Positions 6,309 to 12,499 of a stretch of 12,600 nucleotides of DNA are shown piece after piece. The DNA lies in NCBI GenBank assembly GCA_934087065.1, contig CAKOIS010000019.1, forward strand, positions 1-12,600, given 5' to 3'. How positions within the stretch are numbered: the stretch's first letter is position 1; the number at the start of each line of letters is the position of its first letter. This DNA is from an uncultured Bacilli bacterium. GTDB taxonomy: Bacteria; Bacillota_I; Bacilli_A; RF39; UBA660. A program made the translations under genes and the position numbers. Under the pieces are notes generated by a model that saw only the letters and a list, made by a program, of their open reading frames with translations, had not been told where the DNA came from and made no database searches.

Positions 6309-6514
6309 ATATTATTTGTTTAGAGGAGTAATGTATTTACTATTTATAGAGAGTTAACGTTAGGTGTGAGTTAATATTGTGTGATACATGAAGACACTAA
6401 ACTAAAAAGTAATCGTATGTTCTGCGTTAAAGAATTAAAGAGTATAGTATGACTATAAATTAAGGTGGTACCGCTGCTAATAAGCAGTCCTTAAGTTTAT
6501 GGTCTTTTTATTTT
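6309..6514 (+). promoter_or_regulatory. T-box riboswitch, Asp (GAC) specifier, controlling aspS
   Basis: T-box leaders sense uncharged tRNA and open transcription of aminoacylation genes. Stem I can be drawn as GTTTAG (6318-6323) with CTAAAC (6397-6402) and ATGTAT (6331-6336) with ATACAT (6384-6389). These enclose a specifier loop with AGGAGTA on the 5' side and GAAGACA on the 3' side. The codon in the specifier position is GAC (6393-6395), for aspartate, matching the downstream gene. A distal hairpin pairs GTTAAC (6353-6358) with GTTAAT (~6370-6375). The conserved T-box AAGGTGGTACCGC is at 6462-6474. The antiterminator pairs AAGG and GCTGC with GCAG and CCTT (6484-6492). The competing terminator pairs GACTATAAATTAAGG (6451-6465) with 6489-6504 and ends in a T-rich tract (6505-6514). 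The start is estimated from the promoter. Confidence 0.92.
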
Positions 6515-6530
6515 AAGGAGAGTGAAAAGT

Positions 6531-8270
6531 ATGGAAAACATTTACAGAAATGTATATTCAGGCGAAGTGGATGAAACTTACGCTGGAAAAGAAGTAAGAG
6601 TCGCTGGTTGGATTAATAGTGTTAGAAAACTAGGCGGATTAACATTTGTTACCTTAAGAGATGAAACAGGCATCGTACAAATTATAACAGAAGATGCTGA
6701 TATGTTTAAAGGAATAACTAGGGAAAGTACAGTTACTATTACAGGTACAGTAAGGTTAAGAACTGAAGATATGATTAACCCTAATATGAAAACAGGAAAA
6801 ATAGAAATTCTTGCAAGTAGTGTAGAAGTACTAGGAGAATGTGCAAGCATTTTACCTTTTGAAATCAATAGAAGTAGGGAAGAAGCAAGCGAAGAAACTA
6901 GATTAAAATATAGATATCTAGATTTAAGAAACCCAAAAGTACATGATAACATGGTATTTAGGTTTAAAGTAATAGACTACATTAGAAGTCTTATGAAAAG
7001 TATGGACTTCACAGAAATTTCTACACCAATAATTACAACATCAAGTCCAGAAGGCGCAAGAGACTTTATAATTCCAAGTAGAAAATATAAAGGAAAATTC
7101 TATGCACTTCCACAAGCACCACAAATATATAAGCAATTATTAATGGTAAGTGGATTTAATAAGTACTTCCAAGTCGCACCTTGCTTTAGAGATGAAGACT
7201 GCCGTGCAGATAGAACTCTAGAATTCTATCAATTAGACTTTGAAATGAGTTTTGTAACAGAAGAAGATGTATATAAAGTTGGAGAAAAAATATTCTATGA
7301 TGTATTTAGTCATTTTACAGATAAGTATGTAAGTCCTGCACCATTTAGAAGAATTCCTTATAGTGAAGCAATGCTTAAATATGGAAGTGATAAACCAGAC
7401 TTAAGAAACCCACTAATTATTAGTGAATTAACAAATATATTTAAAAACACTACATTTGCTCCATTTATTGGTAGTACTGTAAGGGGTATTAAAGTTTCTA
7501 ACATAGAGAAATCTAATAGTTGGTACAAGAAAATGGAAGAGTATGCTAAAGAAATTGGAATGAGCGGACTTGCTTACTTAAAAGTAACAGAAGAAAATAC
7601 TTTAAAAGGAAGTTTAGACAAATACTTAACTGATGAAGAAAGAAGTGAGTTATTTACTAATCTTGAGCTTAAAATTAACGACACATTATTTATTGTAAGT
7701 GATAAAAAGAAATGTGAAAAATATGCTGGACTTTTAAGAACTAAGTTAGGCGAAGAACTAGACCTAATTGATAAAGATAGATACGAATTTTGTATAGTAA
7801 ACGATTTTCCTTTCTATGAATGGAACGAAGAAGATAACAAGTGGGACTTTGGACATAACCCATTTAGTATGCCACAAGGTGGGTTAGATGCACTTAATAA
7901 CGAACCTATAGAAAGTATACTAGCATATCAATATGACTTTGTATGTAATGGTTGTGAAATGGCTAGTGGTGCAGTAAGAAATCATAGTATTGAAATAATG
8001 AAAAAAGCCTTTCTACTTGCTGGTTATGATGAAGAAGTAGTTAAAACTAAATTTAAGAGCTTGTATACAGCTTTTCAGTATGGTGCTCCACCACACGCTG
8101 GTATGGCTCCTGGAATAGATAGAATAATAATGCTTCTAACTGGAGAAGAAAACTTAAGAGAAGTTCAAATATTCCCACCAAACGTAAGCGGACAAGACTT
8201 ACTAATGGGTGGACCTACAGAAGTAACAGAAACTCAATTAAGGGAAACTCACTTAAAAATTAGAGATTAA
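6531..8270 (+). CDS. aspS: Aspartyl-tRNA synthetase
   Basis: Charges tRNA-Asp with aspartate in the cytoplasm (class II synthetase, bacterial AspRS type). The 579-aa length is normal. An N-terminal OB-fold anticodon-binding domain (about 1-110: VRVAGWINSVRKLGGLTFVTLRD) is followed by the catalytic core with PQAPQIYKQLLMVSGFNKYFQVAPCFRDEDCRADR (motif 2 region). Then come the bacterial GAD-type insertion and motif 3 GMAPGIDRIIMLL near the C-terminus. An in-frame GTG at 6522 is only one base from AAGGAG (6515-6520); ATG 6531 is better spaced and gives the expected MENIYRN start. Expression is controlled by the T-box leader directly upstream. Whether it also mischarges tRNA-Asn (non-discriminating type) cannot be read from this window. 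Confidence 0.97.
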   Translation: MENIYRNVYSGEVDETYAGKEVRVAGWINSVRKLGGLTFVTLRDETGIVQIITEDADMFKGITRESTVTITGTVRLRTEDMINPNMKTGKIEILASSVEVLGECASILPFEINRSREEASEETRLKYRYLDLRNPKVHDNMVFRFKVIDYIRSLMKSMDFTEISTPIITTSSPEGARDFIIPSRKYKGKFYALPQAPQIYKQLLMVSGFNKYFQVAPCFRDEDCRADRTLEFYQLDFEMSFVTEEDVYKVGEKIFYDVFSHFTDKYVSPAPFRRIPYSEAMLKYGSDKPDLRNPLIISELTNIFKNTTFAPFIGSTVRGIKVSNIEKSNSWYKKMEEYAKEIGMSGLAYLKVTEENTLKGSLDKYLTDEERSELFTNLELKINDTLFIVSDKKKCEKYAGLLRTKLGEELDLIDKDRYEFCIVNDFPFYEWNEEDNKWDFGHNPFSMPQGGLDALNNEPIESILAYQYDFVCNGCEMASGAVRNHSIEIMKKAFLLAGYDEEVVKTKFKSLYTAFQYGAPPHAGMAPGIDRIIMLLTGEENLREVQIFPPNVSGQDLLMGGPTEVTETQLRETHLKIRD

Positions 8271-8297
8271 AAAAAGCTCACACTAGTTGTGAGTTTT
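8271..8297. terminator. Bidirectional terminator between aspS and the ynbB-like gene
   Basis: CTCACA pairs with TGTGAG (8277-8292), flanked by A-run and T-run on both sides (one bulged G). It therefore works as an intrinsic terminator for both convergent units. The minus-strand gene's TAG stop lies within the hairpin. Confidence 0.7.
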
Positions 8298-9521
8298 TAA
8301 ATTGCTTATAACATTGATTAATGCTAGTTTTGCATAATTATATGTTAGACCACCTTGAATATATAAAGCGTATGGACTTCTTAGTGGGGCATCACAAGAT
8401 ATTTCTATACTAGAACCTTGTGTAAAAGAGGGAGACGCCATTATCACTTTATCTGTATAGCCTGGCATATCTGAAGGAATAGGTTCGACCCCAGCGTCCA
8501 CTGGACCACTTGCTTGAATGAGTTTAGTAAAGTTTATTAAGTTTTCTTCATTTTTTAAGTAAATTATATCAACTATGTCACATCTGTCTTGATTCCATTT
8601 AGGACTTACTTGATATCCTAAAGCATCCATTACTTTACTAATTAGAATAGCACTTTTTAAGCTTGAACTAACAACACTTGGTGCAAAGAATAGTCCCATT
8701 AAAAACATTCTGTTTGCATCTATACTAGGTCCAACTTCTTTAGCTTCACCAGGTAAATATAGTCTTTCACTAACAAGTCTAATCAAATCTTTTTTACCAC
8801 ATACATAAGCTCCATGAGTACATAACCCAGCACCCAAGTTTTTAATTAAACTTCCAACCATTATATCAGCGCCAACTTCAGTAGGAGAAGTAGTTTCTAC
8901 AAATTCACAGTAACAATTATCTACAAATATAATTATATCTTTATTGATAGACTTTACAAGTTTTATAACTTTTTCTACTTTTTCAATAGTTAAACTTTCT
9001 CTTAAAGAGTAACCTCTACTTCTTTGTATGTATACTAATTTGATATCTTTTAAACTAGATTTTATAGTTTCATAATCAAAGTCATTGTCTATTAAATCAA
9101 TTATTTTATAGTTAATATTGTAACTTTTTAAACTGCTAGGGTTATCTTTTATTCCAATTACTTCATCTAATGTATCATATGTTTTACCACTTATTATTAA
9201 AAAGTTATCTTTGGGTCTTAATAAAGCAGCTAAACTTATACTAAGAGCATGACTTCCACTTACAAATTCTCTTCTAACAAGAGCGTCTTCACATTTAAAA
9301 ATATCACTATAAATACTTTCTATCTTATCTCTTCCTATATCGTTATACCCGTATCCTGTAGTACCAACTAAGTCACTTTCACTTAAATTATTCTTGTGAA
9401 ACGCGTCTAACACTTTTTTACTATTAATCATTTCTAATTCGTTAATTTTATTAAATACATTAGATAACTCTTTTTCTTCTTCTTCAATTAAAAGCATACT
9501 TTCTTTACTTAAATTTAACAT
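8283..9521 (-). CDS. ynbB: YnbB-type PLP-dependent lyase (methionine gamma-lyase family / 'aluminium resistance protein')
   Basis: A fold-type I PLP enzyme of the Alum_res / Met_gamma_lyase family found widely in Firmicutes; its physiological substrate is not firmly established. Family marks are GYGYNDIGRDKIE (56-68), the cofactor-site segment REFVSGSHALSISLAALLRP (84-103), and FVDNCYCEF (199-207, Asp201 probably contacting the PLP ring nitrogen). MVGSLIKNLGAG (221-232) holds Lys227 as the likely Schiff-base lysine. GGLTYNYAK near the end is also typical. Length, 412 aa, is normal. It starts at ATG 9521 (minus strand) with GGAGG at 9529-9533, and overlaps the upstream SDR gene by 7 bp, so the two are translationally coupled. 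The usual B. subtilis neighbours (hflX, glnR) are absent. The KNLGAG variant where many relatives have KNPGGG is a small oddity. Confidence 0.88.
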   Translation of the reverse strand: MLNLSKESMLLIEEEEKELSNVFNKINELEMINSKKVLDAFHKNNLSESDLVGTTGYGYNDIGRDKIESIYSDIFKCEDALVRREFVSGSHALSISLAALLRPKDNFLIISGKTYDTLDEVIGIKDNPSSLKSYNINYKIIDLIDNDFDYETIKSSLKDIKLVYIQRSRGYSLRESLTIEKVEKVIKLVKSINKDIIIFVDNCYCEFVETTSPTEVGADIMVGSLIKNLGAGLCTHGAYVCGKKDLIRLVSERLYLPGEAKEVGPSIDANRMFLMGLFFAPSVVSSSLKSAILISKVMDALGYQVSPKWNQDRCDIVDIIYLKNEENLINFTKLIQASGPVDAGVEPIPSDMPGYTDKVIMASPSFTQGSSIEISCDAPLRSPYALYIQGGLTYNYAKLALINVISNLKTHN

Positions 9522-10249
9522 TTTTTACCTCCATCAATTTTAATTATTGCATCATTTATATAGCTTGCTTCATCACTTGCTAGAAAATATACCAAATTAG
9601 CTATTTCTATAGGACTAGCAAATCTTTTAAGTAAAATCTTTTCAGTTTCTTTTTCCTTAAAACTATCAGACAAACCAGCGTTCATTGGAGTATCTATCCA
9701 TCCAGGACAAACTGTGTTTACTCTTATGTAAGGAGCAAGTATATTTGCAAAATTATGTGTCATGTTGTTTATTCCAGCTTTAGACGCATCGTAATCAATG
9801 CTTTCAGGATAATAACTATCTATACTATTGTTGCTACTTATATTTATAATCACACCATTTTTACTTTCGTACATTAATGAACCAAAAACTTTTGTAACTA
9901 AAAATGTACCAACTAGGTTAGTAGTAACTACTTTCAAAAACTCTTCCTTTGTTTTATCAGTGTATTCGTCATCTATAGCAATACCAGCATTATTTACCAA
10001 AACATCAATATTTATTTGTTTATTCTTAAGTGTGGTAACTAAACTATTTATATTTTCTTCATCAGTTATATCTAATTTATAAAATTCACTATTAACTTTA
10101 TATTTTTCTTTGATATAAGAGTTAAACTTTTCTGCAGCATCCATATTATTGTTATAAGTTATTATAGTGTTATAACCCATACTTGCAAATTTTTCTATTA
10201 TACTTTTACCAAGTCCGCTAGAGGAACCTGTTACTAATACTGTTTTCAT
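9515..10249 (-). CDS. Short-chain dehydrogenase/reductase (SDR, FabG-like)
   Basis: A classical SDR oxidoreductase using NAD(P)H. The Rossmann motif TGSSSGLG is at residues 7-14, LDITD at 59-63, and NNAG at 86-89. The catalytic set is Asn111, Ser138/139, Tyr153 and Lys157 (YDASK). CPGWIDTPM (181-189) and the C-terminal IDGG follow. Length 244 aa fits. It resembles FabG most, but a lone copy outside a fatty-acid cluster is more likely to be a general or sugar/alcohol dehydrogenase; the substrate cannot be told. It starts at 10249 with an AGGTG ribosome binding site. Its last codons contain the Shine-Dalgarno for the ynbB-like gene, which overlaps by 7 bp, so the pair is one operon and could share a pathway. 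Confidence 0.9.
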   Translation of the reverse strand: MKTVLVTGSSSGLGKSIIEKFASMGYNTIITYNNNMDAAEKFNSYIKEKYKVNSEFYKLDITDEENINSLVTTLKNKQINIDVLVNNAGIAIDDEYTDKTKEEFLKVVTTNLVGTFLVTKVFGSLMYESKNGVIINISSNNSIDSYYPESIDYDASKAGINNMTHNFANILAPYIRVNTVCPGWIDTPMNAGLSDSFKEKETEKILLKRFASPIEIANLVYFLASDEASYINDAIIKIDGGKKC

Positions 10250-10268
10250 AAATCACACCTCATTTGAT

Positions 10269-10277
10269 AGTATATCA
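10269..10277 (-). promoter_or_regulatory. Extended -10 promoter for the SDR-ynbB operon (minus strand)
   Basis: On the minus strand the sequence reads TGATATACT, an extended -10 (TGn plus TATACT), about 20 bp before the SDR start. No good -35 at the standard distance. It is divergent from the rplS promoter. Confidence 0.5.
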
Positions 10278-10295
10278 TAAATTTACCAAAATTGC

Positions 10296-10324
10296 TTGCA
10301 AAATTTGTTAAAATGTAGTATATT
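10296..10324 (+). promoter_or_regulatory. Promoter of rplS
   Basis: TTGCAA (10296-10301), 17-bp spacer, TATATT (10319-10324). Places the transcription start just before the leader hairpin. Confidence 0.55.
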
Positions 10325-10332
10325 ATATATGC

Positions 10333-10363
10333 TTAATCCGATGCAAAAGAGTTGTATGATTAA
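10333..10363 (+). promoter_or_regulatory. Hairpin in the rplS 5' leader, candidate L19 autoregulatory leader
   Basis: TTAATC (10333-10338) pairs with GATTAA (10358-10363), and inside it ATGCAA (10341-10346) pairs with TTGTAT (10352-10357, one G-U). A CG bulge lies on the left arm and the apical loop is AAGAG. No T-run follows, so it is not a terminator. Ribosomal protein leaders upstream of rplS are known in Firmicutes and usually bind the encoded protein; assignment to that class is inference. Confidence 0.5.
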
Positions 10364-10390
10364 AAAAAGCATAAAGAAAGGATGATTAGA

Positions 10391-10729
10391 ATGAATTTAA
10401 TCGATAAGATTAACAAGAAACAAATTAATCCTAACGTACCAGAATTCCGTGTTGGGGATACTGTAAGAGTTGATGTTAAGATTAAAGAAGGAAAAAGAGA
10501 AAGAATTCAAGCTTTTGAAGGCGTTGTTACTGCTAGAAAAGGTGGAAGTGTTAGTGAAACATTTACAGTAAGAAAAAAATCTGGAAGTGTTGGAATTAAC
10601 AGAGTATTTCCTGTTAACAGCCCATTAATTGATAAGATTACAGTTGTTAAGAAAGGTAAAGTAAGACGTGCTAAACTTAACTTCTTAAAAGGTATTAAGG
10701 GTACATTTAAGATTAAAGAAAGAAACTAG
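10391..10729 (+). CDS. rplS: 50S ribosomal protein L19
   Basis: Structural protein of the large subunit, at the 30S-50S interface. The 112-aa sequence is a full-length L19: NPNVPEFRVGDTVRVDVKIKEGKRERIQAFEGVV, then RKKSGSVGINRVFPVNSPLIDKI and the basic tail VRRAKLNFLKG. An ATG at 10382 is in frame but directly abuts the AAAGG Shine-Dalgarno (10377-10381); ATG 10391 has proper spacing and the usual MNLIDKI start. It is transcribed from its own promoter with a structured leader, apart from the rpsP-rimM-trmD genes that often accompany it. The lepB gene downstream is a common neighbour. Its TAG stop is inside the terminator stem. Confidence 0.97.
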   Translation: MNLIDKINKKQINPNVPEFRVGDTVRVDVKIKEGKRERIQAFEGVVTARKGGSVSETFTVRKKSGSVGINRVFPVNSPLIDKITVVKKGKVRRAKLNFLKGIKGTFKIKERN

Positions 10730-10746
10730 TTATTGCTAGTTTTTTC
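10722..10746 (+). terminator. Intrinsic terminator of rplS
   Basis: AAACTAG (10723-10729) pairs with CTAGTTT (10736-10742) around a 6-nt loop, followed by Ts. The right half overlaps the -35 region of the lepB promoter. Confidence 0.65.
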
Positions 10747-10761
10747 TTTTTATGTTATACT
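10733..10761 (+). promoter_or_regulatory. Promoter of lepB operon
   Basis: TTGCTA (10733-10738), 17-bp spacer, TATACT (10756-10761) with TGT in front (extended -10). It gives a leader of about 15 nt to the lepB start. Confidence 0.55.
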
Positions 10762-10781
10762 CATAATGAAAAGAGGTAGTT

Positions 10782-11264
10782 ATGAAAAAACTAAAAGAAT
10801 TAATGCCTTATATAATAATTGTTGTAGTAGTAGTCTTAGTTAGGTCATTTATAGTAACCCCAGGGCTAGTAAATGGTGCAAGTATGGAACCAACACTATA
10901 TAATAATGAACTAGTTTTAATAAATAAAATTGGTTTAAACAAAGGAATAAATAGATATGACATAGTCGTTGTAAAATACGAAAACTCTACAATTATCAAA
11001 AGAGTAATAGGCCTTCCTTATGAGACAGTAGAGTATATTGACAATACTCTTTATATTGATGGAGAAAAAGTGAATACTAAAGTAGACTTTGAATACACAA
11101 AAGATTTTAAATTAACTGCAGGCAAAAATGAGTACATTGTTTTAGGAGACAACAGAAATATAAGTAAAGATTCACGAATAATCGGGCCTGTTAAGGAAAG
11201 TGATATAATTGGAAAAGTAGATTTAGTATTATTTCCATTTAGTAAGTTTGGAAAAGTAAAGTGA
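10782..11264 (+). CDS. lepB: Signal peptidase I
   Basis: Membrane-bound serine protease that removes signal peptides from secreted proteins. One N-terminal membrane helix (about 9-21, a poly-Ile/Val run) puts the catalytic domain outside. Box B GASMEPTL (32-39) carries the nucleophile Ser34, and KRVIGLP (73-79) carries the general base Lys73. GDNRNISKDSR (122-132) is the conserved box E. At 160 aa it is the compact single-helix Gram-positive type. An AAGAGG ribosome binding site precedes ATG 10782. The stop TGA overlaps the Shine-Dalgarno of the next gene (gap 9 bp), so it heads a three-gene operon. Confidence 0.96.
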   Translation: MKKLKELMPYIIIVVVVVLVRSFIVTPGLVNGASMEPTLYNNELVLINKIGLNKGINRYDIVVVKYENSTIIKRVIGLPYETVEYIDNTLYIDGEKVNTKVDFEYTKDFKLTAGKNEYIVLGDNRNISKDSRIIGPVKESDIIGKVDLVLFPFSKFGKVK

Positions 11265-11273
11265 GGTAATATT

Positions 11274-11624
11274 ATGATAGAGAATTATAAAATAGTAACA
11301 TTATGTGGGTCAACTAAGTTTAAAAAGGAATTTTTAGAGGTGCAAAAAAAGCTTACACTTCTAGGCTACATCGTAATTTCTGTAGGTTTATTTGGACATT
11401 CAGGAGATAATGAAGTTTGGGAAAATATGGATGAAGGCACTCTTACAAAAACAAAAAGTATGTTAGATGATATGCATAAAAGGAAGATAGATTTATCAGA
11501 TATGATATACGTTATTAATGTGGGTGGATACATTGGAGAGAGTACTAGAAGTGAAATAGAGTATGCTAAAAGTACAGGAAAAGAAGTATATTATTTAGAA
11601 AACGTTAACACATTAAAGAGGTAA
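11274..11624 (+). CDS. Nucleoside 2-deoxyribosyltransferase-like protein
   Basis: Small 116-aa Rossmann-like protein matching the nucleoside 2-deoxyribosyltransferase superfamily, whose members cleave or transfer the N-glycosidic bond of (deoxy)nucleosides or nucleotides. Visible marks are TLCGSTKF near residues 9-16, which would sit at the phosphate/nucleobase pocket, KIDLSDMIYVINVGGYIGESTRSEIEYA (71-98) with candidate catalytic Glu94 or Glu96, and a closing beta strand EVYYLE. The exact substrate is unknown. It sits 9 bp after lepB and 2 bp before a MazG-like NTP pyrophosphohydrolase gene, which suggests nucleotide salvage or house-cleaning. The ribosome binding site GAGG is 7 nt before ATG 11274. 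Confidence 0.75.
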   Translation: MIENYKIVTLCGSTKFKKEFLEVQKKLTLLGYIVISVGLFGHSGDNEVWENMDEGTLTKTKSMLDDMHKRKIDLSDMIYVINVGGYIGESTRSEIEYAKSTGKEVYYLENVNTLKR

Positions 11625-11626
11625 TT

Positions 11627-11956
11627 ATGGAAAAAGTATTTAACAAGCTTGTAAGAGATAATATACCTGATATAATAGAGAGAAACAATGAAGTAGCAGT
11701 TACTAGAATTCTTGAAGACAAAGAGTATCTATTGGAGTTATACAAAAAGTTACATGAAGAATGTATAGAAGTGGAAATGGCTAAAGACAAAGAAGAACTA
11801 ATTATGGAATTAGCAGATGTTTACGAAGTATTATTAGCTGTTATGTCATATAATGATATTAAATTAGAAGAAGTAGAAGCATCTGCATTAATAAAAAGAA
11901 ATAAACGCGGAAGTTTCTCTAAAAGAATATATTTAGAAAAAACATATGATAAATGA
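11627..11956 (+). CDS. MazG-like / HisE-like all-alpha NTP pyrophosphohydrolase
   Basis: 109-aa protein of the all-alpha NTP-PPase superfamily, which hydrolyses (d)NTPs to monophosphates and pyrophosphate and often removes non-canonical nucleotides. It begins NKLVRDNIPDII (6-17), typical of the small 'phosphoribosyl-ATP pyrophosphohydrolase-like' subgroup. The Mg-binding pattern follows: EECIE (44-48) and ELADV (61-65, Glu61/Asp64). There are no his genes nearby, so a role in histidine synthesis is unlikely. It starts 2 bp after the preceding gene with a GAGG Shine-Dalgarno embedded in that gene's end, and is followed by a terminator. Substrate is unknown. Confidence 0.82.
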   Translation: MEKVFNKLVRDNIPDIIERNNEVAVTRILEDKEYLLELYKKLHEECIEVEMAKDKEELIMELADVYEVLLAVMSYNDIKLEEVEASALIKRNKRGSFSKRIYLEKTYDK

Positions 11957-11957
11957 G

Positions 11958-11982
11958 TTTCTATTTAACTATAGAAATTTTT
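11958..11982 (+). terminator. Intrinsic terminator of the lepB operon
   Basis: TTTCTAT (11958-11964) pairs with ATAGAAA (11971-11977) around a 6-nt loop, followed by TTTTT. Confidence 0.6.
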
Positions 11983-12002
11983 CTTTTGTTAAAAACTTTT
12001 GC

Positions 12003-12037
12003 GAATGTTAAACGATTTCTAATTGAAAGTTAAACGA
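12003..12037 (+). repeat. Two 13-bp direct repeats, 22-bp period
   Basis: GAATGTTAAACGA (12003-12015) and GAAAGTTAAACGA (12025-12037) differ at one base and are spaced 22 bp start to start, about two helical turns. They lie upstream of a weak extended -10 at 12062-12070. They could be tandem binding sites for a regulator; no protein is known. Confidence 0.5.
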
Positions 12038-12061
12038 AACTATTCCTGATTTAAAAAAATC

Positions 12062-12194
12062 TGGTATAAATTTAATGTGAGTATAGAATAATTAATAGGA
12101 AATGAAAGTGTACTTTTAAAGAAAGTAAACAACACTGAAAATAATTTTGGCGTATTGAAAAAAAGTTAACGTAATAGTTAACTTTTATTTTTTT
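12062..12194 (+). ncRNA. Candidate small-RNA transcription unit (extended -10 to strong terminator)
   Basis: This is part of the ~370 bp between the MazG-like gene and the small ORF at 12329. TGGTATAAA (12062-12070) is an extended -10 with a poor -35. A strong terminator hairpin follows ~90 bp later: AAAAGTTAAC (12161-12170) with GTTAACTTTT (12177-12186), 6-nt loop, then a T7 run (12188-12194). No ORF longer than five codons lies between them, and the internal ACTTT/AAAGT segments could fold. A short RNA of roughly 110-120 nt is possible; alternatively the hairpin merely insulates the downstream module. Confidence 0.3.
12161..12194. terminator. Strong terminator hairpin, 10-bp perfect stem
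   Basis: Perfect 10-bp stem (12161-12170/12177-12186) with loop GTAATA. A T7 run lies on the plus strand and an A-run on the left side, so it could also act on the minus strand. No gene lies directly upstream, which makes its target transcript uncertain. Confidence 0.65.
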
Positions 12195-12213
12195 AAAAAC
12201 AACAAACAAATCA

Positions 12214-12242
12214 TTGACAAACATATATACTTATGTTATTAT
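12214..12242 (+). promoter_or_regulatory. Strong promoter upstream of the RHH/KilA-N module
   Basis: TTGACA (12214-12219), 17-bp spacer, TATTAT (12237-12242) preceded by TGT (extended -10). It is one of the two exact -35 boxes in the window. Confidence 0.7.
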
Positions 12243-12294
12243 TTAATCATGTAGCACAATTGATAAAAAAATGATGTAGAATAATGCTAATGTA

Positions 12295-12303
12295 TGGTAT
12301 AAT
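12295..12303 (+). promoter_or_regulatory. Second promoter, extended -10, close to the small ORF
   Basis: TGGTATAAT (12295-12303) is a perfect extended -10 with no recognisable -35 at standard distance. A start near 12310 would leave only about 19 nt before the ATG at 12329. Confidence 0.45.
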
Positions 12304-12328
12304 GTAGTTGTGAGTTTAAAAATTGTAA

Positions 12329-12478
12329 ATGTTTATTAAAAAATCAGTTTCAATTAATTATTATGATAATATGATTTTAGATAAACTTCAGTCATTGGGT
12401 AGTGTTAAGGTTTCTAAATTAGTAGCTATGTTGATGCAAGATATATATTTGATTTTTCTTGTAGTATCTAAAATATAA
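12329..12478 (+). CDS. Small ORF (49 aa), ribbon-helix-helix-like DNA-binding protein
   Basis: The deduced protein starts MFIKKSVSINYYDNMILDKL, continues QSLGSVKVSKLVAMLMQD and ends with a hydrophobic tail. The pattern fits a ribbon-helix-helix (Arc/CopG-like) fold: basic beta strand KKSVSINYY (4-12), helix A (14-23), a Gly-containing turn (24), and helix B beginning VSKLVAML (28-35). RHH proteins are small dimeric repressors, often in phage or toxin-antitoxin regulation. An in-frame TAA directly upstream (12326-12328) limits the start to ATG 12329, which has no good Shine-Dalgarno; that is the main doubt. It lies between a strong promoter and the KilA-N gene, 21 bp before the latter, so it may autoregulate that unit (inference). 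The C-terminal tail IYLIFLVVSKI is unusually hydrophobic. Confidence 0.45.
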   Translation: MFIKKSVSINYYDNMILDKLQSLGSVKVSKLVAMLMQDIYLIFLVVSKI

Positions 12479-12499
12479 AATAGAAAGGAAGGATAATAT

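Noticed and set aside
9515..10249. Calling the SDR gene fabG
   Set aside because: Motifs are shared by many SDRs, and no other fatty-acid synthesis gene is adjacent.
11627..11956. HisE (phosphoribosyl-ATP pyrophosphatase of histidine synthesis)
   Set aside because: The fold is related, but no his genes are nearby, and the NKLVRDNIP start is typical of the stand-alone MazG-like group.
12260..12303. TTGATA (12260-12265) as the -35 for TATAAT at 12298
   Set aside because: The spacer would be 32 bp, far beyond the workable range; the extended -10 stands on its own.
11957..12328. Other protein-coding genes in the long gap
   Set aside because: Plus-strand frames hold only a five-codon ORF near 12111, and the parts of the minus strand I checked by hand have no start with a usable length.
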